From Tubiluchus corallicola (lineage: Eukaryota; Priapulida; Priapulimorpha; Priapulimorphida; Tubiluchidae), in the NCBI GenBank assembly GCA_030141605.1, contig JAQGDQ010000087.1, positions 496,001 through 560,000 of the forward strand: a DNA stretch of 64,000 bases, in the 5' to 3' direction. Every line of letters starts with the position of its first letter. The stretch's first letter is position 1. The notes under the pieces were generated by a model. The model had not been told where the DNA came from. It did no database searches and worked only from the letters and a program-made list of their open reading frames with translations. Positions 12,801 through 27,900 of this stretch are shown here, piece by piece. Made by a program: the position numbers and the translations under genes.

Positions 12801-15800
12801 AATGTGTAAAGCAATAATGTGACGTTCGTGAGAGCATTTCTAAGAATGACAACAGCTGTCAAAGCTCAAGTTTACGCATTTCCTGCTTTTATTCTGGCAA
12901 CTACCATTTGACACAAAAAGCATTTTCCAAGGGTTTAGCCTATTAAATTTATATTTAAGAAAAAATTCTCAACGACTGTGTTACTGTGACAACACTCAGT
13001 TGTAAGACACTTGTAAATCATACGCCATGATCACTGTTAAGTTTTTCTTAAAAGATTCTCTTTCTTAAACTACAGGTAAGTACTTTGCCTGACGAATAAT
13101 TTATGCAGTAAACTAACCAAGTACTCTAATTATAATCCCTGGACAACTGCATCAAAGAAAGCTTTAACTTAGCAGACATCGCCTTAATAATAATGTCAAA
13201 CTGCTGATGTTTAGGTGCTTTCACAAAACTGTTAACTGTTCTGTAAGGAAGCCTTATAAAAACTGATAGTAAATGTAACAAATAAAAATGCCAGGCACCT
13301 ATTGATTGAAAAGTTTGTCTTCAAGAAAGATCAATGCCATGTTCGTCTATTCAAAGGTACTGATTACAGCCAAGACAAGTATCTATCAACGTAAGAGGCT
13401 TAGTCTGATAGAGCATTATAACCAGCACTATTCAACACTGTCATTATCAAAATTGAACATCGAGTAGAAAAAGACAGAAATAGAATACCCAGATAGGAGT
13501 GCACATGCGAAAACCGTAACAAGTGACAAACTAACACATTACTTATTATAATGTTGAGGCTATTATTAATGATGAAACAAACTCACAATTAATTAAATTT
13601 TGATGGCAAACTTGAAAGAAAGAAAATGTGAAAAAGTTCGGGAACAGCCTGAATTTGAGCCACGGTCCTCCTGCTTATTAGGCAGATGCCTTAAGGCACT
13701 CGGACACTGTAACTTCGTGTGGTCAAGGACTCCAAAATTCATCCCTATACCTGATGAATGGAAAATGGAACAGACTACCGAGGAGCATAAGAGTAACTGG
13801 GGAAACTAAAAATTACTTCTAATAGTGTCACAGTCATACAACTAGGGTAAAAAGAAACTATAAAACTTTAGTTCCGATAAATGTTGGTTTGCAGTTTAAA
13901 CTGGATTCAAGCAAAAATATACGCTAATACGGCACATAGAAATAATGTACATCGTTTATTTGAAGGAAGACAAAGGATTATTCTTGATAATAAACCAGAC
14001 TCTGATCTTGCCATGTTTGTAGTATACTCCATTCTGGCTTGCAGTATGACAAATTGTATAAAAACAATTAATTAAAGGATTATAGCACGCCTTAAACCAA
14101 ATTCGATCTGACATACGCAATACAGAAAATGAACACATCGCCTTCTTAAGAACGGTTTACATCAAAAGATTATTACAGAAAAAGTTTAATTTCGCATTCG
14201 CTCGTTTAGTTTTTGGCTGTTGCTCGCATTTCACCATTTTCTATTTAGATGGACGACAGCACCTGAACCACAAAAATGCGTTGCAGGAAAACGCGCACTG
14301 TACCTGATCAAAAACAGGCGCTGTACCTGATCAAAAACAGGTGCTGTGCCTGATCATCAGAACACATTTTGTGAAATCACTAACATAAAATTGGAATTTA
14401 AATTTCTTCTACCTTTAATTAACCAAGTCGACTCAAATCATAGCGAATGCTTAATGGTAGCACTGTATTTCAATTTTTGGCTTTCGTAAAAACATGAGTC
14501 ATACACTCACAGAATGTTTCTGTGACTATAAGTGACGTCATCGTTAACTGCACTTGCAGGCCTATAGCTAACCTTCCAAGCCAATATTCAATTTACAGAA
14601 ACATTCTGGCATTATTATCGATGTTAAAATGTACATTTTTTACGATACTTCAAAATGTGATACGCAAAAATATGCAAAATATGTAAAATCGTCCCGTTTT
14701 CCTTTAAATGAAAGAAATTAGTGCTTAAAATTAGCACGTTTCCGCATATCAAAAAGCGTCGAATACATTTTTAATTGGTCGACAATTTTTTGTTCTTTTC
14801 TTACTTGGGACTCCTCACACAGATTATTATTCTTCATACGTACATTAGTTACATGAATCCTATATTTCAACAAGTCATTTTTGGGCTTCGTCACCTCTAC
14901 TCAGTCATTACGATTCAACTACAGGTTAGTTAACACTCATTTACATTACCTGTTAATACTCGTACTCGTGTTCCAATCATGCCAAGTACAAAGCATAAGC
15001 GAATCCGCGGGGACACCATGAGACAAATAACATGCATTTACGTAAATGCCAGCAGGCTTTCCGACGGCACGTAATGAGCAGCCATGTGCGGGTGATGGAC
15101 GCTGTTTGTGCGACAATTTGTTGCTTTTAGCAAATTAGCGGGTGTCAATTTGAAAGCAAAATAAAAGGCAACAACAAGGATAGAATATAAAACTCATCTC
15201 CAAACTTTGGGATTGGCAATAAAGTATAGAGACAAAGCGAGAGCAAGACGTGTGAGAATATTTTCCACCAAAGGTTGGAATTAGTCAAAACAGTAAAAAA
15301 CTGAAAAAACTGTTAATAATAAAACTGCCATTCTATTACAACAAAAATCTTGGTACCATTTTCGTTTCTCTCATTTGACCTCAAACTTATTTTCAAGGTA
15401 AAAATGCAGAAACAAATTTTTATAACGTCCGTAATAAAATAATAAAAAATTTCAAATAGCATTTAGGTAAATTTGTACAAATCTTTGCATAGAATTCGAA
15501 AAAGATATTTCAAGAATAGAAATATTCTAGAATAAAAGAAATACATACATTTCTGAAATTGTCCAAGAACACTCAGTTTTGTGAACTATTTATCGATATG
15601 GGGAACAATTATCGACTGCCAAAAGTATCGATCCCTTCTTTGTTTTCCTTCTATTCATACTTACATAGTAATACTGCAAAGGGTTAACTGTTTTAGGAAA
15701 AGTTTCAGGAATGAAAAGTTCAAAAGTGAAGTGCGATTACCAAACAAATTACCTTACCATTCTAGACCACCTGCTTAAAATCTATTCAGTTCCACTTAAT

Positions 15801-18800
15801 AGCAAAGCTAAGCAGCACATTTAGTCTCACTAATGATCAGAATTTTTTGGATTATTTATTATTAATTCAAGTTTAAAAATACGTACCAGTAAGGGAGCCA
15901 TTGTGCTCCACGCCCACGTAACCTTGATTTATATCTTTGCTATTGACTGGTGAAAACACAGTGTCAGTACTAAACAACACTTGATGGTACTTCTCTTCAT
16001 TACGGGCCAGTTGCTGCTCCAAAGAAAGGATTGTGTCCTTTCCTTCCATGCCACTGGAATCAAACAAAAATAACATAAGCAATGCAATACAATCAGTGAT
16101 TGCTGTATGTTTACGAACACCAATAAACTATGGACATAGTTTGCATGCCTACAAACTAGAAAAGTGAATTTTCTAAATAAGTTTAGTAATAAAAATTAAG
16201 TTTTAGTGTGACGGACCTACATATTCAGTAAAATGAACTGCCTTACAAAATAATTGTGCAGAAACATCAGGTCAATTTTTCCCAAAAAAATGCATATCCA
16301 GCTAAAACAAATGTATGTTTTAATAGTATAAAAAGCATTTTAACAATCATACAAATATGGGAAAATCAATCATAACTAACTCTGCACATTTAAATTTCTT
16401 TCCTTTAAAATTAAACTATATTTGCTTCGCCATTTCAACTCTGTATTTAAGTATGATTGCAGTACTTATAACTTTGTTATCATTCTGCCATATGTATTTG
16501 CCACGATATGTATTGTACAGGGTGTTGGGAAAAGATAACCCACTACACGTTAAAAGTTAAATACCAAGTAGACATAAATGTATTTTTTCATATTTTAATC
16601 ATTATAATATTTCCTATTAAATGTTTTTTAAAATTTTCGTGCAGAAATTAACATAGATCATACCTCTGTCCATTTATGACCTTCAACAGACAGTACTAGA
16701 TATTAAGGTAAGGTGTTTCTTTGCTCAAAATTAAATGCTCTTTCACCTGGTTTGTTGGTTTTTATCTATTTTTTTGGAACTGTGGGAGGAAATATTTTCC
16801 TGTCACCCTTTATTTGTATTTTAGTTACCGTAATTTTTAGAGTTCTATATTGCTACTTTGCAGGACACATTTACAGTTATTTGGGCAAAGGTTTCAGCAA
16901 AAACTTAATATATGCCAACCGATTTAAGATTTTTACCATTTTGCTCAATTTTTAACAGTTTAAAAGTTTTCTTGTTTCACTCCACACTGGTACATTCATA
17001 GTTAAATCTGATGACATTAATACACTTGCTTTGCAATAACCACTACTAACCAAGCTTGTGTACACTAAGTGCACATGAAGGAAATTAGTTGTTTCTAATC
17101 ACAATCATTTCCACATGGCATTTAATTAATTTATCTCCCAAGACCGGTGCGACCTTAGAGAATAACATCTTCATCATAACTGCAGCTTCTATAAGAAACC
17201 TAATAATACCTGTTCATCAACATGGCCCATTGATTACAATAGATGGCAGGTCAAATAACAGACAATATCTACCTGAGTACATAGTTGACACAAACAACGA
17301 ACTGTGGCTTATGTGTTCTCTGATTCGCTACGACTGTCGCTTGCGTCTGCACCCAGACGTAACCACCGCATTTCGTTAGCAACCGGTACTTGCCCGTGGT
17401 CACTTGGCTTTTTGAAAATACTGCAAAAAAATTGTTGTTTAATTTATTTTTATTATATGATTACTAACATTGAGGCAGTTCCATGGCTGCTGATGTTAAC
17501 AAATTGAGCTGAAATAGCAAGGTTCTAAACAAAATTCATTTGCAAACTCATTTGTTGGCCACGATTATCGACAAGTGGCTACAAATATAACGCAAAACCA
17601 TTTTCTTCTAAATCTTACAAAAATTTAAACTTTTAATAAATTGTTCTTTCTTTACGCTACAACTTGTTTATTTAGTTTTTCTTATTAGCTATAATATCAA
17701 CTAATGACAGAAATAATGCTGCTGTGCTCACCTGTGGCCTTTTTCTCCACTTGGACCCTCCAGGTATAATTACGTATATCACATTATGGATCTCACAAAT
17801 GCAATATGCAAGTTGTGCACAAAAAAGCTACAAAACTAGTGATACTCTTATCGCCATGGATCCTTTCTTGTGGTTTTAATTTTTCATTTTTACATTTATG
17901 AGTCTCAAGTGCTAATATGTTAATAACACCATATCTTGAAAGTAAGTATCTCTTTAAAAACAGTAGGTTTCACTAACAGAAGATTTCTCATATACACAAT
18001 TAGGACATTATCTACATATGCAACACGGAATTTACGTAGTATAGCATAGTAATAATAATGATGCAGATAGGAAAACTGAAAGTAGCATTATAGATGGGAA
18101 TAATTGATACTGGATAACAAGGGATACTAAATAAGAGCAACAACAATTAGGTTATTAAGCTGCTTCGTTAGTCTTTTCTCTGGCTACTTAGGTATAACCT
18201 CAATTTACACCTGACGATACTTCGTTGCCTTGACAACTAGTTAGCCTGATAATTATTATTGAACAGCAGGCCAGTAATAGGCTATTCACCCTACAGATAA
18301 GTTGAGAAGCTAATAAACAACAAGAGGAGCATCAAGTGTTGAAAGCCTGGTACCATACGACACGGCAAAACTCGCAAGGCTTCCAAACAATTTCATCAAG
18401 TATGACCTTGTTTTACTGCTGCATCCAATATTTCTACCCTGGTCATTCTTGGAAGCAGAATGACTGGCTTACAAATTCAGTTTTTTCCTTCGGGCTTCTT
18501 ACCTGTGGAATTCTTTTGTAGAAACCTGGTTTCCTGTTAACTAGAACCTCAACCACTTCAAAAGGAAAATTAATAGGAACTGCCATACGAGCAAATTAGT
18601 TGCAAGAAAATTTTAAATTTCTGCACTTGTAATTAGGGAGCTTTACATTTATACTGGAAGTTCCTTACTTAAATTGTTTGTGTTTTTTGTATAACAAATG
18701 TAGAGAAATCCATTTTAAAGATGCTACATTTAACTTGCTAAGAATTCAACTCAAAGAACATTTCTCAACATCCCGTATAATGAAGTTGGACTTTTGACCA

Positions 18801-21800
18801 TTTTTGCGAATGCGGATGTTAACAAAATTGAGTAAATTGACAATGTTGACGTAGCCTTGTCTTAAACCAGTTTCCTAGATGAAAAATGCCATTTAGTTAA
18901 TTATTAAAAGTATAAGAAACGAATGTGAACGGCTTGACAATGGCTTTTTCAAAAATCTCTTTTGATGATCAAGTGGTACCCGGCATCATAACCTTTGAGA
19001 AAACTTAGTTTTAAAAATCCCTTGTCGTCAAGTAGTATTAGGAAACCAGAAAGTAAGAACACAGAAGACTGAAACTAACTTCTCTACTTAACGGAAAGTC
19101 ATTTAGCATGTTTAGCATTTACCGTTATCAGTTAAATTTAGCAGAATGTGACAAAGAAATTTGCAAAAAACTGTCTATAAAGCATAAAGTTGATTTATAC
19201 TACTGCTGTACAGAAGTTTTCAGGTGCATCGGTAGCCGTCATTCACTTGAAAATTATGATGAAACTGATGGACATCGTGATTTTTCGTAACCGCATCGTG
19301 GCTTTCAGTAAGCAAACGCTACTTAAACAAATTTAAGTTTCTATGGCTTGCCTAACGTTCAAGCAAAAATATATCACAAAATTAGCTATCGATATTTTTT
19401 AACTTATAATACTTAAGAAGGAAACTGACAGTGCACTGCTTTTCTTCAGCCGATGAACGACGTAACTGGTGGAAGAATGGTCTTTAAAAATGGAAGTGCC
19501 CAAGTATGAAATAATCGCGACTTTAAAGCGATTTACTAATTACATGAAAACTGATCACATTTTACAGCCGTCTAACATTTTTTGCCAACACTGAAATAAG
19601 CTTGACTTTTCCTTTAATAACATATATGTTAAATTGAAATTAGAAGCTGCATTTGAATCTCATTATAGCGGCTGCTTTCAATAACCGGAGTTCAAATGGA
19701 GGACTGATGATGCATTGATCAAGACTGATTAAGGATTATTGCAATCATTTCTTCGCAGTATTACTTCTTTCTTTAATGACAGCAATGAAGACATTTACCC
19801 AAATCACCTACGCGAATTAATTATGCGTATGGGTAAACACCAGATCGCCTGCGTCATCATCGACCAGATCTATCGAATGACCTGAAGTCACCTTCCCAAA
19901 TTCAATACTAATCACACAGAGACTTTCTACCCCATTTCCTTACCTGTCCTAGCACAAAGACTAATTTGCCTCAGAGTAATGGACATCTGAAGCAAATTAC
20001 CACTGCCCAATGCAATTAACCTGAATATGTCTGATTAAGTCACATAAATCACATAATCGCAATTCGTAATTAGTGAAAAGAAAGTTTTCAAAATAAGATG
20101 ATATTGATGAACTCGCTGACCAAGACTAATGCATTCGAACATCGACCTCTGACAACTCCTATAACCTATACTAATCATTCGAAGAAACGTCATTATAATC
20201 CCACGTGCTTGTATCACTTAAAACTTACAAACAAGGCGAGAAAATAACATTACTTAAAGACAAAATCTTGTCAAATAAAATCAGAAAATGTCAAAGACGA
20301 CGTGTAAGTATAACTAATAGGTCTTAAGCAACCGAAGAACACATATAAAAGGCAACATTTAATACACTAAGCAACTAAATGTACAACCATTAACAAGACT
20401 AATTAACAAAATCTAATTGCTGTGCACCCGATCCTTTTGCAGAGGAAATGTAATTTACACGGGCCAACAAACAAGGTAAAGAAAAAAGCAATGCACTTTT
20501 TCTTTTTTAAGTTTAATTATACAACTTTAGAGGAATAACATGAATAAATTTTCGCACCACCTACAGAAAAGTAGAGAAAAATTTCAATATGTGTGTAAAA
20601 TTAAGACAAAAACTCATTTTACAGCCGAAAAACTAAGACAAACATGCATAATCCCTTACAGCTTTACAACAGTCATTACAAATAAACACTATTACACAGT
20701 ATATGCCTCTGCTATATAGAGAATTTACGTCAAGACAGAGCTGCAAAGAACACCAGGTGTAGAGCAGAACAATAAACTACATAATCTGCCAGTTTAACGT
20801 CACACTGCACCTGAGCTAAATCACAGGTATACAGAACTCTTAAACGACATAAATATAAATCTTGCGAATTTCGAGAAATAAGTGTTTTTTTTCAAATTTC
20901 TGTTTGCCAAAATATTTCGTCCAGCAAAAATCCTACCTCTGCCAAAACAAACCCCATAAATACTCACATCAAAGCAACAATGAAAGTGAGGATGCTAACT
21001 GTAAGGTGTAACAAAAACTACGGTTACAGAGAAGTAACAGCAGCGGGGGTGTATAAGTACAGCTTACGCAAAGCTGACCATCTCAAAACCAGAAAGAAAA
21101 CAAGAAAAAAGGTGTGCGTGAAGTTCTAATGATGCAATATCATGTTGTGACATGACCTTGCAGATGCAGTACTTGGACAATCTAATACAGCATGGTAAAC
21201 TGATGATATTAACGTCCCTGGATACACAATAGTAACATTAACAAAAATAGTGGCAACACTATGAGAAATGATTTACGCTAAAAAAATATATGCACTGAGC
21301 CGTTTCATTCCACAATCTAACAAAAACTGCATCCTACTGAAAAAACTACATTAAAACGTTAGCTGACATGAATGAGTATGGGAGCCCCAACTCAAAAAAG
21401 GGCAGGAAAATGAGTTGGTAAATGATGAAATATCAGCAAAGCGACCAAGGTCAAAACAGTCATAAAGGAATTATGAATCACAAAGTTAAATACAGGTTTG
21501 TAGACTATTACTATTGATAAGATATTACTGCATGGCTAGCAGCAGTGCTGAATTATCACAACCAGCTAAACACACGTCTGAAAGCTGCAATTCGTGTTTA
21601 GTTCACAGACACAAACAACAAATTATTACGATCATCATTATTAATTGATTATTAGTTATACTTACAATTTTTAAAACTTTGACTAAGCTGTTCACTATCC
21701 AGTGCATGTTGAAGCTCATACATCGATCGGTCAGTCAGTTCACAAGCTTCGTAACCCAGTAAATCAAAAACTCTGCAAATGTTACAAAACGTCATTTTAA

Positions 21801-21878
21801 TCATCAATTAATTTTTTCAACATGAACATAAGTAGTATCATCAAGGCCATCACCACCATCAATTAATAATAATAATAC

Positions 21879-21911
<33 letters not shown>

Positions 21912-24900
21912 TGTATGTATGTATGTATGTATGTATGTATGTATGTATGTACGTATAATATGTATATATATATATATAAAAATTGTAGGTAAAACTTAGA
22001 TAATTTGTCTCTGTCCTGCAGTGTTTAGTGAACACAAACATTCGACAGCCAAAATTTTACAAAGTAGCAGATGAAAATTTAAGAACCACAAAGGCAAAGT
22101 AAACTCACCTGTCATCAACGTAGGAAAACTTCATGTCAAGCCCATGGCGGCTTACAAATGTTTGGCTTCCCAGTAACGTGTCTATACTGGATGGGTGTGG
22201 TATAAGCTGGCAGGATAAAACTAAACATGATTCTTTTTTACTCTCTTCTACGGTAACAAATCTACCCATGCAATGTACCACCTGAAAAGGAAAGAAAAAT
22301 GTTTTAGCTAGAGTACAAGTATGCACATGGCACACGAACATGCATGCATGCACGCGCGCATGCACGCACGCACGCACACACACACACACATGCAGTACAT
22401 TGATAAGACTTAATAATAATAATAGAAGCGAGACTTTGGGGTGCTTTGCTCAAGTGTTTGACAAAAACTAAAGGCTAGAGCTGTACCGAGAGGCCTTGTG
22501 TCAACTGGCCGAAGGTCAGTAAGCTGCCCACTTCAGCTAACTGTTTGTTTGTTTACCAGATATGATTGAAAATTTCTGGTCTTACAAATGCAATAACATA
22601 CTCCTACTCTATGTATGACAAATGTCTTCAGCAACACCTATTGAGTAAGCTACAATGCACAATGCCAGCCTATCGTTGGATGACTAGCAACCTTCAAAAA
22701 AATTTTCAAGTTCAAGGTCGGTACAAATCATCCAGTACCACTATGTGTTAAACAAAACAGTTTTGGCCAGGATTCATTTCTAAACATCTACAATAACAGT
22801 TAAATCGTTACAAATGCTAATATTAGAGCATTACATACCCAGTTTTATATTAAACATAATAGTACTGCATATTGCCAACATGCAACTAACATGTTTTTTA
22901 CACTACGACTTTAGTGAAGAATGACAAATTATATGAAATGCTTGCAACTGCTGTAGTTCTGCACGACCTACTACAATCATTTAAAATGCAATTTCAGCGG
23001 ACAAACTCTAGCCACACTTACTGTTGCTATAACAGACAGCAAAAACTTAAAGATACTTAAAGCTATAGCTTTAGACGTATTGATTTAGTATTCGGCACAA
23101 AATACAAAGTGAAACCTAAAAAAAAGGCAAATGCAGTAGTTATGAGAGGTGTGCAACCCCGGTTTCTAAGAATTATCATTTACGACAACTTTTATTTTTC
23201 AACGATGCATTTCCATGGACAACTGTAAACAGTGTCTGAAGTGCTCATCAAAGTGCTTTGCAAGCACATTGATTGATTACACTTTGAAAAGAGTGTTTGG
23301 AATTGAAGCAATATTACATAGCATCTCGCTTGAACTGGAAACCAAATGGCGAGAGAAGCAAACCAGTGCAATTTATTGCTTATAGAAATGTTAGAGATAG
23401 GTGTCTGTTGTGAACAACTATATTTTTTGCTAATCAATTTTTTTAAAGTGAACAAAATTTTCACTCATTCGGGCATAAATAGCGCACTTGTATGGTAGAA
23501 GTACATGCACTACAGTGTTAAACAAGGTGTGACAGATAATTTAGTTTTTTCCCTGTACTAAGCTGTTTCATGTTGTGGCCTTATTGTTCTCATTCTTTTT
23601 CTCGTTATTTTAGCTACTGTCAGTGTTGTTAATGTCGTTGCTGTTGTTAATCAGTCAAATTTGAAATAACTTGGTTAGTGTGGACATTGTCTGAACTAAG
23701 TTTGGTACTGTTATGAAACGTGCGACAAGTAACATTATTGTGCCTTATTTTGGTTACAGAAATAGCTTGGAAAATTATAATGTTTTTGTAAATTTCCGTG
23801 TCAAGTACTCTTATTAGTATAAAACTTCTTGTCGTTGGTTCACTGTCTTCACGATTCTCCTCAATAATTAAGGTTCTTATAAAGTCTGTCGATATTAGAT
23901 ATGGAAAATTAGATGTAGTGTGTAAAAACTATATTAATAAGTACAAACGGCATAAATCAGACCTGCCTGTACATGCAAAAGGTGCGTGTATATCTGCACA
24001 TGCATGAGGTGAATCAAGAGTATTGCACTCGCCCATCTCATACACCAAGTGCAAACACCCTCAGTTCGCCGGTTTTTACCCGAAACAGTACCCCATTTTT
24101 GACAACGTTTATGAGCTCAGAAATTTGTAAAAAGTAGCTATATTAGCAAGTAATCTCAAATAAAGCTATATTTGAAAACGGTGTGCCTTGTCTCAACAAG
24201 ACACATAAGAAACCAGACATGGCCCTGTCTGGCCCATACAAAAAAAAAGATTCTTGAATTTTTGTGAAAGCTTTTGACATTTACTAAAAGCAAAAATGAT
24301 CTGAGACGATAGAAAATGCAGCTTAGTTTTTCCATGGCCTTAACCTGTCAGGTCACAATGTAGCAATGACGAAACGTAATGAACTATAGCTGCATTAAAA
24401 TTTATTTTCTGCAGAGTGGATGAAAAATGCAAACATAAAATGTTGTCATTCTTTAGCAAAAGCTCCATTAGAGTGAAAGAATAGGAAATTAGAATTCAAC
24501 AACCGGTAGAAAGAAATTTGCCCTACAAACCTGAAGGCATAGGCCAGGACCTGAATTTTAATAATCTGGACAAATAAATAAATAAAGCATTTTTTCCATT
24601 TTTGTCAACAATTTTAGGCAAGATCAAGTGCAGTACTTAGTAAAATCTTTCTGAACGAATCTTAGCGAAGGTCCAGATTATTAGTGTTTTAGAACTAGAA
24701 CAGCAAAACATGAAGGATAGGAACCACAACTAGATTCCCAAGGGCAGATCCAGATCTGGTCACGATCCGATACACCCATACTGTAATGTGTACTATCAGA
24801 AGCATTAGTAAAGGAAGTTAGAAATTGGAGATACTTTTATGGAACACCCATATATATCTTTGATTGTTCAACCCATGGGTACACTTGCTGGCTTACCTTC

Positions 24901-27900
24901 CACGTAGCAGACTTCAGATTAACATTTCGACCTTTACTTGTTAACGTGTTTTTTATTCGAAGAAAAAGTGAGCATGGTTCCCTGTCGGTTTTCTTGGCTG
25001 TAAACAAGGCATTTAGTTCGCTGTGGTCACACGGATGACTGTAATCGTATATACTTTGTCCAGTCATGTCGACCTGCAAACAGGTTAAGCATTAATTGAC
25101 ACATAAAACGATAAGCACATTGACAGGCGGTATAATGTTGATACACTGATAAACAAAATATAGGTTTAATCAAGTGATTTATTTGCTCGTGCCAAAAAGA
25201 TCCATTTCGTGGTGAGGACGCGTGGCAAAACTTCTCGAGAAAATATTCCTTGCGGTATTCCTCACGAAATTGAAACACATTGTTTTCTACAGCACATTTC
25301 ACACAGAAGCTGCATGAGGAATTTCCTCATGTAATTCTTTGTGAGGAATTCTGTCACCATCTAGAAGCTATGCATCCTCTTCAGGAGGATTTTTCCACTT
25401 GGTAGAAGTACTGCATGTTCCATTTTCCCAAGAATTCCTCTTGGAATTCACACTAAAAATTAACTACTCAGTTACTTCTTGCTTAACAAACAGCAATTAA
25501 CATAACCCATAGCATAAAATTATAAGTTTTTAAATTCCCTGTTAACAGCGATATTTTTGTTACATTAATGCAGCAGGGATGGTTATATTTCTGAAAAACA
25601 AAAATAACATACGCATATATTTATTTTATATATGCATATTTTTAAATTATGAATCATTTAGTAGAACTTTATTAGAAAAATAAAAGGTCTGACATTACAT
25701 TGACTAACATTATCAATTGAACTTCGTATATCAGAAATGCGAAAACTGTAACTGAATTTAGACATGGTTATATAAAATATCAAATGAAAAAGTCAAAATG
25801 TCAAAGCAGTCTCTGAATTCTTTTTTTTTGTAATTGAGTCCTAATAACTCGTCTAAAGCGTCCGGAATCACTCTAGTGTAACTGCAAAATTCCTCCAGAC
25901 CGTCTCTCAATTGCTAGTGCAAGGTTACAACAATGCCACGGCAGTGCTGCCTTGTTTCATTAACTGATGATGCATCCAATGATGATGATAATTAATACTG
26001 CTGTAATAATAGTAAGCACTCAGCAAAAACATTACACTGTCCTTGTTATCCATGTTGAAGAGTAACAGCTACAAGTCTGCAACTCACAAGGTGACTGGAG
26101 CTATTTGGACGTGCACAAAAAAACGTGCACTTTCTGTGTGAAATAGACTTTCTTGCTGTATGAGGTTTCGAAAAAAAATCATAATTTTCTGAAAATTTTC
26201 TGATTTTCCGACAGCAATTCCATGAGTCATTTTCCTTGCATCCTCATTGTGAAATGGGCCTAAGGCTAAAAGACTGGTAGGACAGTACAAATTTTAGGAC
26301 CTCGTTTTATGCAAACAGGAAAACAATGTAAAAACTTGTGTTTTTAGTAAACGTATGGCTTCTAAGCAAGAGGAACAGTTGAACAGTCACAAAATGTGTG
26401 CTTAGCAAAGGGTGCACTTATCAGCTGCTACGCTTCCTTAACAAAATTTGTTTCTTTTATTGAAGCAAATGTATACACAACCAAATATGGTTAAAACATT
26501 TCTGCCAGTTCAGCATACATCTCGTTTCCAATTACCCTTGATAATTAATAAGATCTGGTCATGAATATGATTGCCATTAACAATAAGCGCTTTACAGTAA
26601 GTGCTGGACTCTATGATGCTGCATATTAAGAGTAAACTTGGCAGCCAAGACAGAATAGCATGTTTGCACAGCTATGGACTTAGAATAGATGTCAAACTTT
26701 AGTCATTTCAACCATTAACAAACAAACTACATAAATTTGGCTCATATTTCTAATGAAGATCACCTTGATGCAACATTCTTAATATTTAGTTATCAGCAAT
26801 TTACATATTTCTTTAAGAACGAAAAACTTCAGTGCTCTGAGACACGTAAATATCACTGGCTACAAACCTGAGAAAGGCCAAGATACTTGGCAATATTTTC
26901 AGATAAGAACATTATGTCTCCTTCTGGGGACAAGATCAGGAGAAAGCCGTCCAGAGCTTTCAAGTAGTCTTCCTCGGATACCATTTCATCCTTTACAGGG
27001 GGAAGTTCCACTATAAAAATTTCACATAATTATATATAATTATAACAACAATTACATGTTTATTCATATTAAATCATTCAGATATTATCAACAATTTCAG
27101 CAGTACTAAAGTAATAAAATACTAGCAGTCCAACAAGTATCCTTATGCAAATGAATCATCTGTTTGTGGTTGGGTAATGTTAGGACTGATCAGGTCCTGG
27201 ATAGGTGATCAGTAGTCAGCCAGAACTTTTTGCATATAGGACTTGCATTGACAGTAACGCTATATAAAAATGTCAATTTAAACTCCCGCGATGACTGTTA
27301 GATGCAGCCATTTTGACTGTATATATATATATATATATATAGAGAGAGATGATAGATATAGATAGATAGATATAGATATATACTACATATAGACAACACT
27401 GGGTAAAGTTTGAAAAAATAATCAAAACATTCGCAGCGCACATGTCATTAACTAAATAAAATTTAAATAACTGTATGTTGTCAATAAGATTAAAAATCCG
27501 TTTTTGCTTAGTGAGTGGTGCAACCTGGAGGGTGAGTCAACGACAGTTTTTCAATTAGTGAAAGCATTTTAAATAATTAATAATTTTCTTTTCTAGTCAC
27601 ATAAGTCTTTCAAGTAGGTAAGGGAAATGCTAAGTAACATAACTTCGCATGGAAAGTTTTATGGGACTAGTTTAACATTTCCTTTTCTTCCCCTGATTTA
27701 CGTTGTGCGTATAAGATGGCGTAATGGTGCGGTCAGAACAGTACTGCGAGAGATTTAAAATGAAAACAAACAAAAAATCCTTTCAACGCGAGTACGATAT
27801 ACGCATAAAATTGCTATAAAATAATTTAATTTTTAAGGCGATTTTTCTGAAACCTACTTCAGGTACTTTTCTTGTCCTTTTACAAGTTTTTTAATTTCTC

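Larger units (their letters stand above)
10881..15886 (-). other. HIF-alpha intron 8 (5.0 kb)
   Basis: No exon seen. It contains an ATG trinucleotide run at about 12568-12590, a SINE-like element at 13625-13715 and a 23-bp tandem repeat near 14296-14357. Confidence 0.6.

Noticed and set aside
17089-17507. 96- and 67-codon plus-strand ORFs
   Set aside because: Antisense to the HIF PAS-B exon 7.
22336-22392. CRISPR-like or regularly spaced repeat
   Set aside because: A simple alternating dinucleotide tract without spacers; this is a eukaryotic intron.
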